From Alkalicoccobacillus porphyridii (GTDB lineage: Bacteria > Bacillota > Bacilli > Bacillales > Bacillaceae_D), in contig NZ_VLXZ01000004.1 of NCBI RefSeq assembly GCF_007293315.1, positions 278,820-342,819 of the forward strand: a DNA stretch of 64,000 nt, written 5' to 3'. Both the position numbers and the translations under genes were made by a program. Under the pieces are notes generated by a model. It did not search any database. It was not told where the DNA came from and was given only the letters and a program-made list of their open reading frames with translations. Below, piece by piece: positions 25,449 through 35,145 of this stretch (its first letter is position 1; each line of letters starts with the position of its first letter).

Positions 25449-27038
25449 TTACTTTTGCAAGGTGTAAGGCATGAGAATATCTTTAAATACGCTCATATAA
25501 TCTGCGGTAGATACATGGTCAGGATGAACATTATCGCCGCTCGTGCTCCATGCTGAGCTGTACTTTCTATCGTATTGATGTGCCGCTAAGTCAACAAAAG
25601 CACATTGGAAGTCTCGACACGCTTTTTGAATAACTGGACGAATATAGTTATGCCATTTTTCGGGTGTTCGACTGTTATTCTCGTTATTTGTGCTAACAGG
25701 TGTACAGATAATGATAGAAAGTTGATCGGCATTTCTATTGTAACTTGCGCCACTAGGAAATGTATGGTTCCTTCTAATTCTCCCGAGACCTTCTCTAAGT
25801 CGTTGTTCAAAACTCTGCACTCGTTGTGTAATAGTAGTCCCCGGAAAATAGTTTGTACCTCCATCGTTCAAACCATAACCCAACACTAATAAGTCGGGAT
25901 TTGAAGCTATATCCCCGTCAAGATAATCAGCAAGCCAATCTCCCGTATGTCTACCCCCGAAACCTCGATTTAAAGATGTAATTTTTTCGCTTTCATAGCC
26001 TCCAAGAGTCAATATCTTTTTCCCTAAATTGTTACGGTGATAGCTTACGTCACTTATTCCAGAGTTTGCAGTTGTCGAATCCCCTGCCCATGTCATGACA
26101 AGGTTCTCGTCTTCTGCAATTTTTTTATACCACCCGTATAGGTATTCGTGACCCCACACTTTACTTTGCGGATATTTCAAAACATCTCTTGTTTTGTACT
26201 CCTTATCTCCATTAGGATGCTCTATGAACTCCACTATTGAGCTGTTTACATTCTCTTCAGTATTAAATTTAAGCTCAATACCTTTTTTTTCTAGTATCAT
26301 TACACGCTTGAATACATCCGAAGCCTTAAAAAGATTAAGTGATTGATCCATCTGCACTTTAAACTCTTGTGTAGACGGAATGAACTCTAATGGATAGAGT
26401 TTGGTAAGGTTTTCGACAAAAGCAAAAGATATTTCCATCCTTTTCCCTGCCGAAGATCCTGAATATAAATGATCTATAACGATACTCATCCCAATATTAG
26501 AAACAGGTTCCGTTATGGTTGCTTTAGCCAGAATATCGTATTCCACATTAGCGGATGGATTCTCTAACATATGATTTAAGAATATCGTCCCGCTATTACC
26601 ATTTCTAATGAGGATTCTAATGTTTGTTGCATCTCCATTTTCAACCTTAGCTTTCACTCTAAAAAAAATAATATCTCCAACTGACGGATTCTGCGTAAGG
26701 TATGACCTAGTCCTTGCGAATACTCCACCAGTTCCTGTTGTGATTAATCTACCGTTATTCATAGACAATGTTGAATTATCAGCAATCCAATTCGTAACTC
26801 CTAATGGATGCGTCTTATTTTCAATATCATGAACAATGATATCTTTCGTTTGAGGTGTAAATTTCTTTTTATTTACCGATTCATCTTTTACTTCTACCCC
26901 TTCGGTCATAATTTTGACTAGCTGATCCTGTGCATCATCTGACTGAAGCTTAAGTGCATTTGTTAAGTCAATCGCCTTGTTTATCTTATCTGTTCCATCT
27001 TTTAATTTGTCTGTATCTTGAATTTTATTTAAAGGCAT
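25449..27038 (-). CDS. Tail fibre with SGNH/GDSL hydrolase domain
   Basis: 529 residues from ATG 27038 (GGGAG eight bases upstream). N-terminal coiled region, a beta-rich middle (carbohydrate-binding-like, about 80-230), then an SGNH domain: WAGDSTTANSG (block I serine, about 318), GYGLNDGG (block III Asn, about 389) and DNVHPDHV (Asp-His pair, about 504). Likely deacylates a surface glycan during adsorption. Confidence 0.85.
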   Translation of the reverse strand: MPLNKIQDTDKLKDGTDKINKAIDLTNALKLQSDDAQDQLVKIMTEGVEVKDESVNKKKFTPQTKDIIVHDIENKTHPLGVTNWIADNSTLSMNNGRLITTGTGGVFARTRSYLTQNPSVGDIIFFRVKAKVENGDATNIRILIRNGNSGTIFLNHMLENPSANVEYDILAKATITEPVSNIGMSIVIDHLYSGSSAGKRMEISFAFVENLTKLYPLEFIPSTQEFKVQMDQSLNLFKASDVFKRVMILEKKGIELKFNTEENVNSSIVEFIEHPNGDKEYKTRDVLKYPQSKVWGHEYLYGWYKKIAEDENLVMTWAGDSTTANSGISDVSYHRNNLGKKILTLGGYESEKITSLNRGFGGRHTGDWLADYLDGDIASNPDLLVLGYGLNDGGTNYFPGTTITQRVQSFEQRLREGLGRIRRNHTFPSGASYNRNADQLSIIICTPVSTNNENNSRTPEKWHNYIRPVIQKACRDFQCAFVDLAAHQYDRKYSSAWSTSGDNVHPDHVSTADYMSVFKDILMPYTLQK

Positions 27039-27051
27039 CCCCTCAACTCCC

Positions 27052-27852
27052 TTACATGTATTTGTTCCTAATATCTGTGTAGAATGCAAAATTCATATTA
27101 GAACCACTTATCTCCAACCTGTTGACTCCCTCTACAAAAGCAAGGAAGTCGCCGCTCATCAAGTGCAAAGCATTTTCTCCGTTTCTTTCAACTGTATAAT
27201 TAGATGTATCTATATTGAATGTCCCTGTTAAATTTGGTATCGTCAGGCTTTTACCATTAACAGAAAGTCGCACATTTTCACCTGTTCCACTTAACCGTAT
27301 TAACGGGGAGGAATTTAACCCGTCCACTGTATAATTTATGGTGGTGTTCTCTATAATCCGCTGCGCACTAACACCTAAATGTCCCATTAAAAACTGTGTA
27401 TTTTCAAAAGTTATATCCATACTTCCCCACGTCACTTCATCCTGCTTAACGACTGCGTAAGAATGAGGGTCATACGCGATAAGAGGGAGCTCAAACCTTT
27501 TGAAACGGAATAATTCTTGCAAAGACATAGATCCGTGAAAGCGAACTTTATAGTATACATCAGGTTGTGTAAGAATGATCAGTTTTACTTCTTTCGGTCT
27601 ACCAGTACCATCCAACAGCACTTTTTTCAATTTTTTTAACGTTAGGTAAGAATCCCTTCTAGTTTCTTGTTCGGTTTGGGAAATAGGTATATTGATTTCC
27701 CTTGGCTGAAAATCAGACCCAAAGTAATGGGCCCCGTGCATGCCGGGTATTGAAACAGTTACATCATTGGTTGAGGGGAGAGCAGGCTCAAGGAACTCTG
27801 CATGAATCCTCAAGCCTAACTCTTCGGCTGTATGACCATCTAAAGTAATCAA
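27052..27852 (-). CDS. Distal tail protein (Dit)
   Basis: 266 residues, TTG start overlapping the tape-measure stop (TTGA). The N-terminal half has the Dit pattern (PGMHGAHYFGSDFQPREINIPI ... RRDSYLTLKKLKKVLLDGTGRPKEV); the C-terminal half is a galectin-like extension. Forms the hexameric ring joining tail tube and baseplate. Confidence 0.88.
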   Translation of the reverse strand: MITLDGHTAEELGLRIHAEFLEPALPSTNDVTVSIPGMHGAHYFGSDFQPREINIPISQTEQETRRDSYLTLKKLKKVLLDGTGRPKEVKLIILTQPDVYYKVRFHGSMSLQELFRFKRFELPLIAYDPHSYAVVKQDEVTWGSMDITFENTQFLMGHLGVSAQRIIENTTINYTVDGLNSSPLIRLSGTGENVRLSVNGKSLTIPNLTGTFNIDTSNYTVERNGENALHLMSGDFLAFVEGVNRLEISGSNMNFAFYTDIRNKYM

Positions 27853-30800
27853 ATCCCCATCCCCCTCGCTTGCATAGCTTCATATCTCTTTAGCTCTCTT
27901 GATAGCTTGGCAATGTCCTGATCGTCTCTTACTTCCATTCGTTGGATCACGATATCGCCATGCTCATACTTAGTTGACTGGTTAGTGACGTTGCTTGTCG
28001 TACTTCCTGACATGCCAAATAGTCCTCGGCTCATATTCGCCCCAAGGACTGCTTCTGGTGTTGCCATTCTCATACCACTCACACCATCTGATATACCGTT
28101 AATCGCTTTGAATACTGAATCTTTGTGACGCTCAATCCCTACTGCTATCCCCTCTGGAATCCAGCGTCCTACATCATCTCGCATAAGATGAGATGGAGAA
28201 TTGATTTTAAGAGCACTCTTCATGGTTGAGGCTACCTGATTGGCTATACCCCTCGCTGTGCTCATCACGCGCTCTTTCCCTGCGTTTAGACCATTGTTAA
28301 GACCTAGCATGGAATTCACGCCAACCTCTCTCAATTGAGACGGGAGGTTGTTAAAAGCGCTTCTGGTGCCACTCGCTGTCTGTTGAGCAGTAGCAATCTG
28401 CTGCCTAGCCCCATTCTGATAAACCTTAACGACACTCTCCATTGCTGTCCATGCAATCTGAGCCAGTTGCTGGGGTAGCGGGCGCATTGTTTGCAATTGA
28501 GCTTGGACTAGGTGACGCAATACGTCTAATTGCTGTCTGGATCCATTTTGTACGGTTTGGTTCATTTGGTTCATTGCTTGGACCATTAGCTGGTTTAGTT
28601 GAACAGGCATTGTTCTATAAGCGTTGACCATGGCTTGTGACGATTGTTGCATGACTGATACCTGTTGCCTTGATCCTGCCTGAATAGCGCTAGTGTTCTG
28701 TGCCATGATTCGCTGTGTAAGTGGTATCAATGTACTCAAGACATTTTGTGCAGCTGATACACCAGCCTTATAATCATTGGCCATGCCATCAAACATGCCT
28801 TTACTGCTTTGAGCTACTTCTGCCACCATTTTCTCAACAGCTTGCATGACCTTGTCAGTTCCTTCACTGATTCCAAGAGCCAACCCTTCAGGTATAAACA
28901 CACCCATACGTTTGAATACTCTGGATGGGCTGTTTACTTCAAGTGCTGCCTCAGCGGATGAAACTGCCTGATTTGCCATATCATCTGTAGCATGCACCGG
29001 CTTATCTGTCCCATCTGCAATTCCTTCAGCTAAGCCCTCTGGAATGGCACCACCAATGGATTCAAAGTCAGAAGCGGCAATTTGATCAGCTAGTGAGGTT
29101 TCAGCACCGGTTACGAGGTGGCCAATGGCATCCATGACTCCTGATTCTTCAATGCCTAGCGATGTACTCAATGCATCAGTTGCAGCATCCCCGCCTTTAG
29201 AGAATGCCTCACTTAGTCCTTGTAGCTCTGAGTCAGAAGCATTAACTAATTCGTTAACATGACCTGCAGAAGATGGACCTGCAGCTCTCAATGTTTCAAG
29301 TAAGCCTTCATCTACGCCACGTTCAGCAAGTTTAGCAATGTTATCAGCCCACTCACCCATTATCCGTTGGTTTTCTTTGAGGTTCTCGGTCATTTCGGCA
29401 ATGGTTGTCTCTGATTCATCACTCAGGGTATTGAACATGTCCGTAGCGCTGTCTTTATAATCCTGCCACGTTGATTTCATGCTCTCTACAGTGGCTTGTT
29501 GACTCTCCGCTAGATCCTCGAACAAGATCCGTTGACGCTCTGTCCCTTTTTCTGTTGCATCTGCCACCGCTTCAATAGAAGCTGTTAGTTGTTGTTCTGT
29601 TTCCTCATACTGAGTACCAAGCGCTTGTTGACTCTCAATGAGGGAGTCGTGTTGAGTATCTAACTCCTCCATGGCATCTTTATGCTCTCTTGCTTTTACG
29701 GACCCGTCTGCTAGCTTCTCGTTCCATTCCTCGCGCAATTCGTTGGTTTCTGCTAGTTGTTGTTCTACTTCGCTTTGCTCCCTCAGAATGTCCGTTAAAC
29801 GCGACTGAGCTTCCTGCGCTTTTTCCTGCTCACTAAATAAGGCGATACGTGCGGCCATCTGTTCAGACGACATATTCAGTGCGTCAGCTTCCTCGCTATA
29901 CTGGACGTTTAACCCTTCCATGGATCCGTTTAATTCCTCAACATAGGAAGCGAGTAAATCCTTCTCAGCAGCTGACTTGTTCTCTTTATTAGCTAAGTCC
30001 TCTACCTTGCTTGCTAATTCTTCTGTTGCATCCGCATTGGCTATGATTCTTGACTGATTCCGTTCGTAAGAAGACGTGGAGCCTTCTATGGAATCGTTCA
30101 ATGCCTGTGTCTTTGATGCTAGAGCTTCATTGGCAGCGCCTAATCGCTCTCCCTCATCTGTAGCCTTATTAAACCAACCAACTAAAGCTACTACAGCACC
30201 AACTAAAACACCTAATGCAGCAATAATCCATCCAATAGGACCAAGAGCGAATTTAATGGCTGCGTCTAGTACTCGCACCGCCACTGCCATGGCTGTTGTT
30301 GCCACAGTTGATGCGGTAATAGCTCCTGTCATTAACCCTGTAGCGATAAAAGCTACACCTTGGATAACGTTGTATGCTTTCAATCCCGTAGAGAGAATCG
30401 CCAACCCTGCTGTTTGAGCTTTTGTTGCAATTGTCATAACGGTAATAGTGCTAGCAAATGCCGTATTAATGGATGTAGTTGTTCCTGCTACAATGGCATA
30501 TGCTTTCATGGCTACTGTTTTAGCAATGATTCCAGCGGTTACTACCCCAAGACTAATAGCTAAACCTGTGAATACTGGTGATAGAGCAGAAACAATGGGC
30601 ATTAGCGGTTGAATAGCTTCTTTCAAACCTACGATGTACGGTGTAGAACTTTCTATAGCCGAATTGATTATTTTAAAGGAAGCATTCACGATATTTTTCA
30701 TACCGTCTATGTTTTCGGCTATACCGCTTCCTGTTACTTCTTCGGACAACGTATTAATAGCTGCAACACTATTAGCGACACCACGAGAAACTGCTGTTTG

Positions 30801-32036
30801 TAAGTTTGAAAATGATGTAGCTACACCTAAGCTGTTCTCTCTTGCAAGATCGGCCATGATACCGGTACCGGTACCAACTTCAATTAACTTATCGTTAAAC
30901 TGAGTAAGTGTAATTTCTCCTTCTTGCAAGGCTGTATACAATTGACCTTTAGCCGTTTTCCCTGCATAACCGAAACTCTCAGCTATCTTCACAAGTCCAA
31001 CATCCATCGTTTCAGAAAGGGTATTCCATACATCCATTTCAAACTTACCTGTTTGTAGCGCTTTTAAGTATTGCTCGGTACCTCGTTGAGCTTGTCCGGC
31101 ACTTGACCCCGATCCTAATAAAGCGTTATTTAACGCAATAGCTGAATCAGTTGCTTCGTCCATATCACCAAACGATGTATACATACGCTGAGCTGTGGAG
31201 GCAATTTCATTTAACTTGGTCGGCAACCCGTCTATTCCATCGGATAGATTACTCATAGCTTGCTCAGCTTCCTCAGAGGAAACGCCAAGTGCTTCTAGTA
31301 CTTTAGGAAACTGGTTTAATGTATCAAACCTTGTGATTGCATCATCTAATGAATTGCTGATTAATTTCCATGCAGCTGCAGCTACAGCAATAACCCCGAA
31401 TGCCACGGCAAGCTTATTTGTAGATTTGGAGGCCTTCTCTGCGCCATCAGCCAATCCTTCCGTTGATTGTTTAGCACTATCAACGCCACCTGCAGCACCC
31501 CCAGCATCTTCACCCATGCCAGATACGCTGTCGCCCATGCCCTTGACGCTACCGAATGCATTCTCACTACTATCACCTAGACCATCTACAGCACCGCCTA
31601 TGCCTTTGACGCTCGACTCAGCACCTGCGCTACTATCAGCCAATCCATCTACAGCACCACCAGCGCCATCTACACCTTTGGTTGCATCAGCTCCGCTATC
31701 TCCTAATCCCTCAATCGCATCTCCTGCACCCTTGACGCTAGAGGAAGCGTTCTCGCTACTATCAGCAAGGCTATCTACAGCACCCTCAGCACCTTTTAAG
31801 CCTTTGCCCGCCTGTTCGCCACTGTCGCCCATACCTTCGATTGCATCCCCAGCACCTTTGGCGCTTTGACCTGCTTCTGAGCTTTTATTTGATAGTCCAC
31901 TTAAGCTATCCTCAGCAGATTTAATCCCTTTTCCTGAGTTTTCAGCAGAGGCTTTGAGGTTATCCAGCTCTTTGGCAGCAATAGATATCTGTTTACCATC
32001 AACTTCTATCGTTATCTTTACTGTGCCATCGGCCAT
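27849..32036 (-). CDS. Tape measure protein
   Basis: 1395 residues. Conserved core of phage tape measures (about 215-330: IALNNALLGSGSS, TEQYLKALQTGKFEMDVWNTL), membrane-like segments (about 480-630), long coiled coil (640-860) and C-terminal repeats. Residues about 61-186 are six tandem 21-residue units (GAGDAIEGLGDSG...), unusual in this family. Length predicts a tail of roughly 200 nm. Starts after GAGGAGG. Confidence 0.93.
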   Translation of the reverse strand: MADGTVKITIEVDGKQISIAAKELDNLKASAENSGKGIKSAEDSLSGLSNKSSEAGQSAKGAGDAIEGMGDSGEQAGKGLKGAEGAVDSLADSSENASSSVKGAGDAIEGLGDSGADATKGVDGAGGAVDGLADSSAGAESSVKGIGGAVDGLGDSSENAFGSVKGMGDSVSGMGEDAGGAAGGVDSAKQSTEGLADGAEKASKSTNKLAVAFGVIAVAAAAWKLISNSLDDAITRFDTLNQFPKVLEALGVSSEEAEQAMSNLSDGIDGLPTKLNEIASTAQRMYTSFGDMDEATDSAIALNNALLGSGSSAGQAQRGTEQYLKALQTGKFEMDVWNTLSETMDVGLVKIAESFGYAGKTAKGQLYTALQEGEITLTQFNDKLIEVGTGTGIMADLARENSLGVATSFSNLQTAVSRGVANSVAAINTLSEEVTGSGIAENIDGMKNIVNASFKIINSAIESSTPYIVGLKEAIQPLMPIVSALSPVFTGLAISLGVVTAGIIAKTVAMKAYAIVAGTTTSINTAFASTITVMTIATKAQTAGLAILSTGLKAYNVIQGVAFIATGLMTGAITASTVATTAMAVAVRVLDAAIKFALGPIGWIIAALGVLVGAVVALVGWFNKATDEGERLGAANEALASKTQALNDSIEGSTSSYERNQSRIIANADATEELASKVEDLANKENKSAAEKDLLASYVEELNGSMEGLNVQYSEEADALNMSSEQMAARIALFSEQEKAQEAQSRLTDILREQSEVEQQLAETNELREEWNEKLADGSVKAREHKDAMEELDTQHDSLIESQQALGTQYEETEQQLTASIEAVADATEKGTERQRILFEDLAESQQATVESMKSTWQDYKDSATDMFNTLSDESETTIAEMTENLKENQRIMGEWADNIAKLAERGVDEGLLETLRAAGPSSAGHVNELVNASDSELQGLSEAFSKGGDAATDALSTSLGIEESGVMDAIGHLVTGAETSLADQIAASDFESIGGAIPEGLAEGIADGTDKPVHATDDMANQAVSSAEAALEVNSPSRVFKRMGVFIPEGLALGISEGTDKVMQAVEKMVAEVAQSSKGMFDGMANDYKAGVSAAQNVLSTLIPLTQRIMAQNTSAIQAGSRQQVSVMQQSSQAMVNAYRTMPVQLNQLMVQAMNQMNQTVQNGSRQQLDVLRHLVQAQLQTMRPLPQQLAQIAWTAMESVVKVYQNGARQQIATAQQTASGTRSAFNNLPSQLREVGVNSMLGLNNGLNAGKERVMSTARGIANQVASTMKSALKINSPSHLMRDDVGRWIPEGIAVGIERHKDSVFKAINGISDGVSGMRMATPEAVLGANMSRGLFGMSGSTTSNVTNQSTKYEHGDIVIQRMEVRDDQDIAKLSRELKRYEAMQARGMGI
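31479..31856. repeat. 63-bp tandem repeats inside the tape measure gene
   Basis: Six in-frame 63-bp units encode (A/G)GGAVDGLGDSSE.A..SVKG-type 21-mers. Similar enough at DNA level to allow copy-number change, which would alter tail length. Confidence 0.85.
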
Positions 32037-32635
32037 TAATCCTCCTCCTCTTCTTCAACGTCATGTAGAGCAAAACGTTTTTGTAACTTCTCCATTTGCA
32101 TCTTGTATTCGGCTGTGTCATGGCTACTCGGCTCATATGCTCTAATTTCAATAATTCGCTTCAGGATAGTGTCGCTAGGTAGTCCATTAAGCAAAGCTTG
32201 AAATTCACGCCACTGAAGCTTACCTTGCGCCTCATGTAGATTTAATCCGTACGCTTGTAAGAACGACGAAAAAATGAACTCAGAGTCTTGCTCCAAGTCC
32301 ATTAATTTCTCCTGCTCCTCCTCTTCTTCTTCCACTTCTAGCGGATTACCAAGAAGGTCATATTCAATTACTTGCTTTTGTTCTGTATGAATAAATTCAT
32401 CAAAAATATAATTCCAGAGGTCTATCACATATCTTGTATAACTATCATCTTCCGGATCCACTGCTAGCTCATCATCGATTAAGAGGGCTAAGCATGTTTC
32501 AGCTTTCTCATAATCAAGTAAATCTTTGTCTGTAAGTACTTCGAATACATCCAGAATGGTATCAAACGCTAAATCTATATTGTATTTAACCTCGTTGTAG
32601 TCAAATGACGTAACGAGAGGGTCGTTTAACCTCAT
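32036..32635 (-). CDS. Tail assembly chaperone, A118 Gp15 family
   Basis: 199 residues; overlaps the tape-measure start by one base. Acidic, with NVSFDYNEVKYNIDLAFDTIL-like beginning and a WREFQALLNGLP motif typical of Gp15. Helps the tape measure initiate tail assembly. It lies in the -1 frame relative to the preceding gene. Confidence 0.85.
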   Translation of the reverse strand: MRLNDPLVTSFDYNEVKYNIDLAFDTILDVFEVLTDKDLLDYEKAETCLALLIDDELAVDPEDDSYTRYVIDLWNYIFDEFIHTEQKQVIEYDLLGNPLEVEEEEEEQEKLMDLEQDSEFIFSSFLQAYGLNLHEAQGKLQWREFQALLNGLPSDTILKRIIEIRAYEPSSHDTAEYKMQMEKLQKRFALHDVEEEEED

Positions 32636-32643
32636 ATTGCCAC

Positions 32644-33108
32644 CTACTTCTTTTTAGCGGCTTTTTTCTTCAAATACATTTCTTTTTTTGCGTTTGCTTT
32701 CTTAGTTCGTTCATTTAATTGCTCATCAATTCGCTCGTTTATAGCAATGCCAAGGGGATCTAAAGCATTCTCTAACGCCATGAAATCAGGAAATTCAGCG
32801 TATACCTTCTTGAATGATCCATCACCGAACAAAATATCATACTGAGCAGCAACAAATTCCTTGTTAACATCAATAGCTGCATCAACAGTCGCCACATCTA
32901 CTGTTTCAATATTATCTTTATCAATATCAGCTGGAAAATGAATATGTTTTGCTTTCTCCTGTGCTTCTTTTAGCTTTTCATTAGCTATATTTTCAACATC
33001 AAAGAACCTACGTAGATTCTCAACCGAACTATCAAACCACAGCTCTACTTTTCCGATCTTTATAGGAAACCCCGAACGTTCTAATTCAATACTTATAGCT
33101 TTTGTCAT
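32644..33108 (-). CDS. Tail protein, A118 Gp14-like (first chaperone)
   Basis: 154 residues from ATG 33108 (TTGGAGGTG upstream; the longer frame starts inside that site). Ends in a Lys/Ala-rich tail (LKKKAAKKK) encoded by A-rich DNA just before the Gp15 gene. Position and size fit the first of the tail assembly chaperone pair. Confidence 0.75.
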   Translation of the reverse strand: MTKAISIELERSGFPIKIGKVELWFDSSVENLRRFFDVENIANEKLKEAQEKAKHIHFPADIDKDNIETVDVATVDAAIDVNKEFVAAQYDILFGDGSFKKVYAEFPDFMALENALDPLGIAINERIDEQLNERTKKANAKKEMYLKKKAAKKK

Positions 33109-33129
33109 GTGATACACCTCCAATAATTA

Positions 33130-33158
33130 TAAAAGAGACGCCAATAGAGCGCCTCTTA
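33130..33158 (-). terminator. Terminator after tail tube gene
   Basis: AAGAGGCGC / GCGTCTCTT (one G-T pair) followed by TTTTATAATT on the minus strand. Partial termination here would make tail tube more abundant than tape measure. Confidence 0.75.
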
Positions 33159-33161
33159 TGA

Positions 33162-33233
33162 TCAATGTAATTCTACAATTGCCCCATCTGATGAAGGCTG
33201 AATATCTTCAACCTTCGGGGCCATTACTCCCCC
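33162..33233 (-). other. -1 frame C-terminal extension of the tail tube
   Basis: A slip at G-GGG (33228-33233, TCCCCC on the plus strand) just before the stop would enter a frame of 22 codons ending DGAIVELH at a TGA (33162-33164). The capsid gene has the same arrangement with a related tail. An independent start at the ATG of TAATG (20 codons) is possible but its SD spacing is too short. Confidence 0.6.
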
Positions 33234-33679
33234 TCAGGAATTAATGTTTCCTCAGGAATAGCATCAAAACGAATATTGCAGCTGAACTCTTCAAATGCAC
33301 TAGCATCACCAGCGCCAGCAATAATAGCTGAAGTTGTTGCTCGACCTACCCATTCTTTCTTACCGTTTGATGAAACTACACGATGCCATACCTTTCTACC
33401 AACACCGGTTTTACGCTTTTTACCTGCAATAAGCTCTTGTGCAGGATCGTCTGGATCATAGTGACCTGACGGAGTATAAGCTTCAGCAACAGAGGTGATT
33501 TCTGTCTCAGGTGTTCCGTCTCCGTCATACCATGCTTGCTCCTCTGTAGCCTCCTGTGTATCATCACCAATTGAGCTAATTGACTTAGCAAGTCGTAACC
33601 AATCCGTACCTGGTGTTTCTTCTCCTGGAACATAATCCTGTACATAGTGCTTACGTAAAGCATTCTTCTTTTTACCCAT
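33224..33679 (-). CDS. Major tail (tube) protein
   Basis: 151 residues. A118 Gp13-type tail tube (WLRLAKSISSIGDDTQEATEEQAWYDGDGTPET). Forms the stacked rings of the non-contractile tail. GAGG precedes ATG. The zero frame ends EETLIPEGE with the codons GAG GGG GAG TAA; see the -1 extension. Confidence 0.9.
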   Translation of the reverse strand: MGKKKNALRKHYVQDYVPGEETPGTDWLRLAKSISSIGDDTQEATEEQAWYDGDGTPETEITSVAEAYTPSGHYDPDDPAQELIAGKKRKTGVGRKVWHRVVSSNGKKEWVGRATTSAIIAGAGDASAFEEFSCNIRFDAIPEETLIPEGE

Positions 33680-34088
33680 TTGTTGTTGCCTCCTCTTTAA
33701 TGACCGTTATTTTTGCTTGTATATCTAATAAAAAAACGAACCATCCTTGATCATCAGCATTGTTGATGAAGGGTGTGTTCGTTATCTCAATACTCTCAAA
33801 TGAAAAGCTTTCATCTGAACTATCTAGTAATATCAATTCATCTAAATGATTTTGAACAGTCCAGAGTGTATTTGATGCCTTCTGTTGATCTTTGGACCTT
33901 ATAGCAAACTCAAAATTTAATTCGCGGTCCTTGGTACCATCCATATACTCCTCAACTGTTTTTGAACCAGGTAGGGGATAAACGACAAATGATTCTTCAG
34001 TACCTAGATAGCCTGTACTTAGTTCAAGTTCATGAGGTACGATCTCGTTTACCTCGTCTACTAACCTATCAACAAAATCCACTACCAC
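33672..34088 (-). CDS. Minor capsid 3 / tail terminator-type protein
   Basis: 138 residues; A118 Gp12 position and pattern (ELSTGYLGTEESFVVYPLPGS). Caps the tail tube or joins it to the head. GTG start; overlaps the tail tube start by eight bases. Confidence 0.8.
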   Translation of the reverse strand: MVVDFVDRLVDEVNEIVPHELELSTGYLGTEESFVVYPLPGSKTVEEYMDGTKDRELNFEFAIRSKDQQKASNTLWTVQNHLDELILLDSSDESFSFESIEITNTPFINNADDQGWFVFLLDIQAKITVIKEEATTNG

Positions 34089-34405
34089 CCTGCTCCTTTC
34101 GTATAGGCTTTGATCCAGTCACTCATAAACATACCTTTTGCTTTTAAATCCCATCGTGGTCCAGTTCCTGGTGTAGTGTAATTGTACATTGGCATATAGA
34201 ATAACCGAGCAGCATAAGGAGTGTTCCACAGAACGTCTTTACCGTTAGTTGTCGCATGCCCTGTTGTTCTAAGGATATTGTCATCCTTAGGAACAAATCT
34301 GTTCATGTCTGCAAGCATCTGGTTAGCCGCTGCAGTGCGCCCCTTGTTAAGAGCCTGACTATTGAACTTGTTCTTAACACCGTTAAAACGCACTTGCATT
34401 TTCAC
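34082..34405 (-). CDS. Minor capsid 2-type head-tail joining protein
   Basis: 107 residues. Matches the Minor_capsid_2 pattern: MLADMNRFVPKDDNILR, YAARLFYMP and RWDLKAKG. GTG start after GAGGTGG. A118 Gp11 position. Confidence 0.85.
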   Translation of the reverse strand: MKMQVRFNGVKNKFNSQALNKGRTAAANQMLADMNRFVPKDDNILRTTGHATTNGKDVLWNTPYAARLFYMPMYNYTTPGTGPRWDLKAKGMFMSDWIKAYTKGAGW

Positions 34406-34747
34406 CTAAACCACCTCTATCTCATAAGCATAAATTGTCTTAGAGTAGGCTTCGTAGACTGGTATAACTCTTGTCACAGTGTGATCTTGCCCATCAAAAT
34501 GTATGATTGATTCAACCTTAAATTCAGGTAGTGGATCCGTTAAGCCTTCATAGCAAAATATCAGTGCATTATATAGCAGTTGCTTGCCTGATGATGAAGA
34601 TGAGTAAGATGGGCCTCTATCGATCCGGCAAAAATTGATTGTCATTGGCTCACTATACTCGGGTTTTTGCCATTTATCTTTTTTTCCCGTTAGGTATTTA
34701 TAATCGAATGAATCAATTAAGAAGTTAAGCGGGGGTTTCGGCATCAT
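34406..34747 (-). CDS. Minor capsid 1-type protein
   Basis: 113 residues, A118 Gp10 position. Pattern PLNFLIDSFDYKYL ... YEAYSKTIYAYEIEVV fits Minor_capsid_1 head completion proteins. Overlaps the upstream stop (TGATG). Confidence 0.82.
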   Translation of the reverse strand: MMPKPPLNFLIDSFDYKYLTGKKDKWQKPEYSEPMTINFCRIDRGPSYSSSSSGKQLLYNALIFCYEGLTDPLPEFKVESIIHFDGQDHTVTRVIPVYEAYSKTIYAYEIEVV

Positions 34748-35145
34748 TTGACGCTCACCCCGCTATATAACAACCCTGTACCGTCTAAGTAGATAAACAC
34801 ATCCTCAGCAATGAGAGGCTTGCTCTCGTTGGCGCCGTTCGGATTATAACGACTGGCGTTAGATACGCTCGTCCTACCTGCTGAGAATGTCTGTGGTGCG
34901 TTGTTTATCTCCTCGAAGGTTGTAGCTCCTAATACATTGAAATACTCAATCTGAGCGCATAGACCTTGTTTAAATAAATTCACACGCCATGGGTTATCCA
35001 GTTCCATCGGACGGTACTGATAGAAGTTGTTGGTAGCGCCATTAAGAATGGCAGAGGCTTTTGGCAAGCGCTTCTTAAACTCTGCCTCCGTGATATGATC
35101 TAACCCTGATAGCTCTTGAAACTCTTCATATGTCAGATAAGCCAT
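34744..35145 (-). CDS. Head-tail connector, A118 Gp9-like
   Basis: 133 residues (YLTYEEFQELSGLDHITEAEFKKRLPKASAIL...), the connector family that binds under the portal. Starts at the ATG of TAATG, overlapping the upstream gene. Confidence 0.82.
   Translation of the reverse strand: MAYLTYEEFQELSGLDHITEAEFKKRLPKASAILNGATNNFYQYRPMELDNPWRVNLFKQGLCAQIEYFNVLGATTFEEINNAPQTFSAGRTSVSNASRYNPNGANESKPLIAEDVFIYLDGTGLLYSGVSVK

Noticed and set aside
31195..31869. 224-codon frame opposite the tape measure repeats
   Set aside because: Antisense of a low-complexity repeat; no ribosome site; composition mirrors the repeat.
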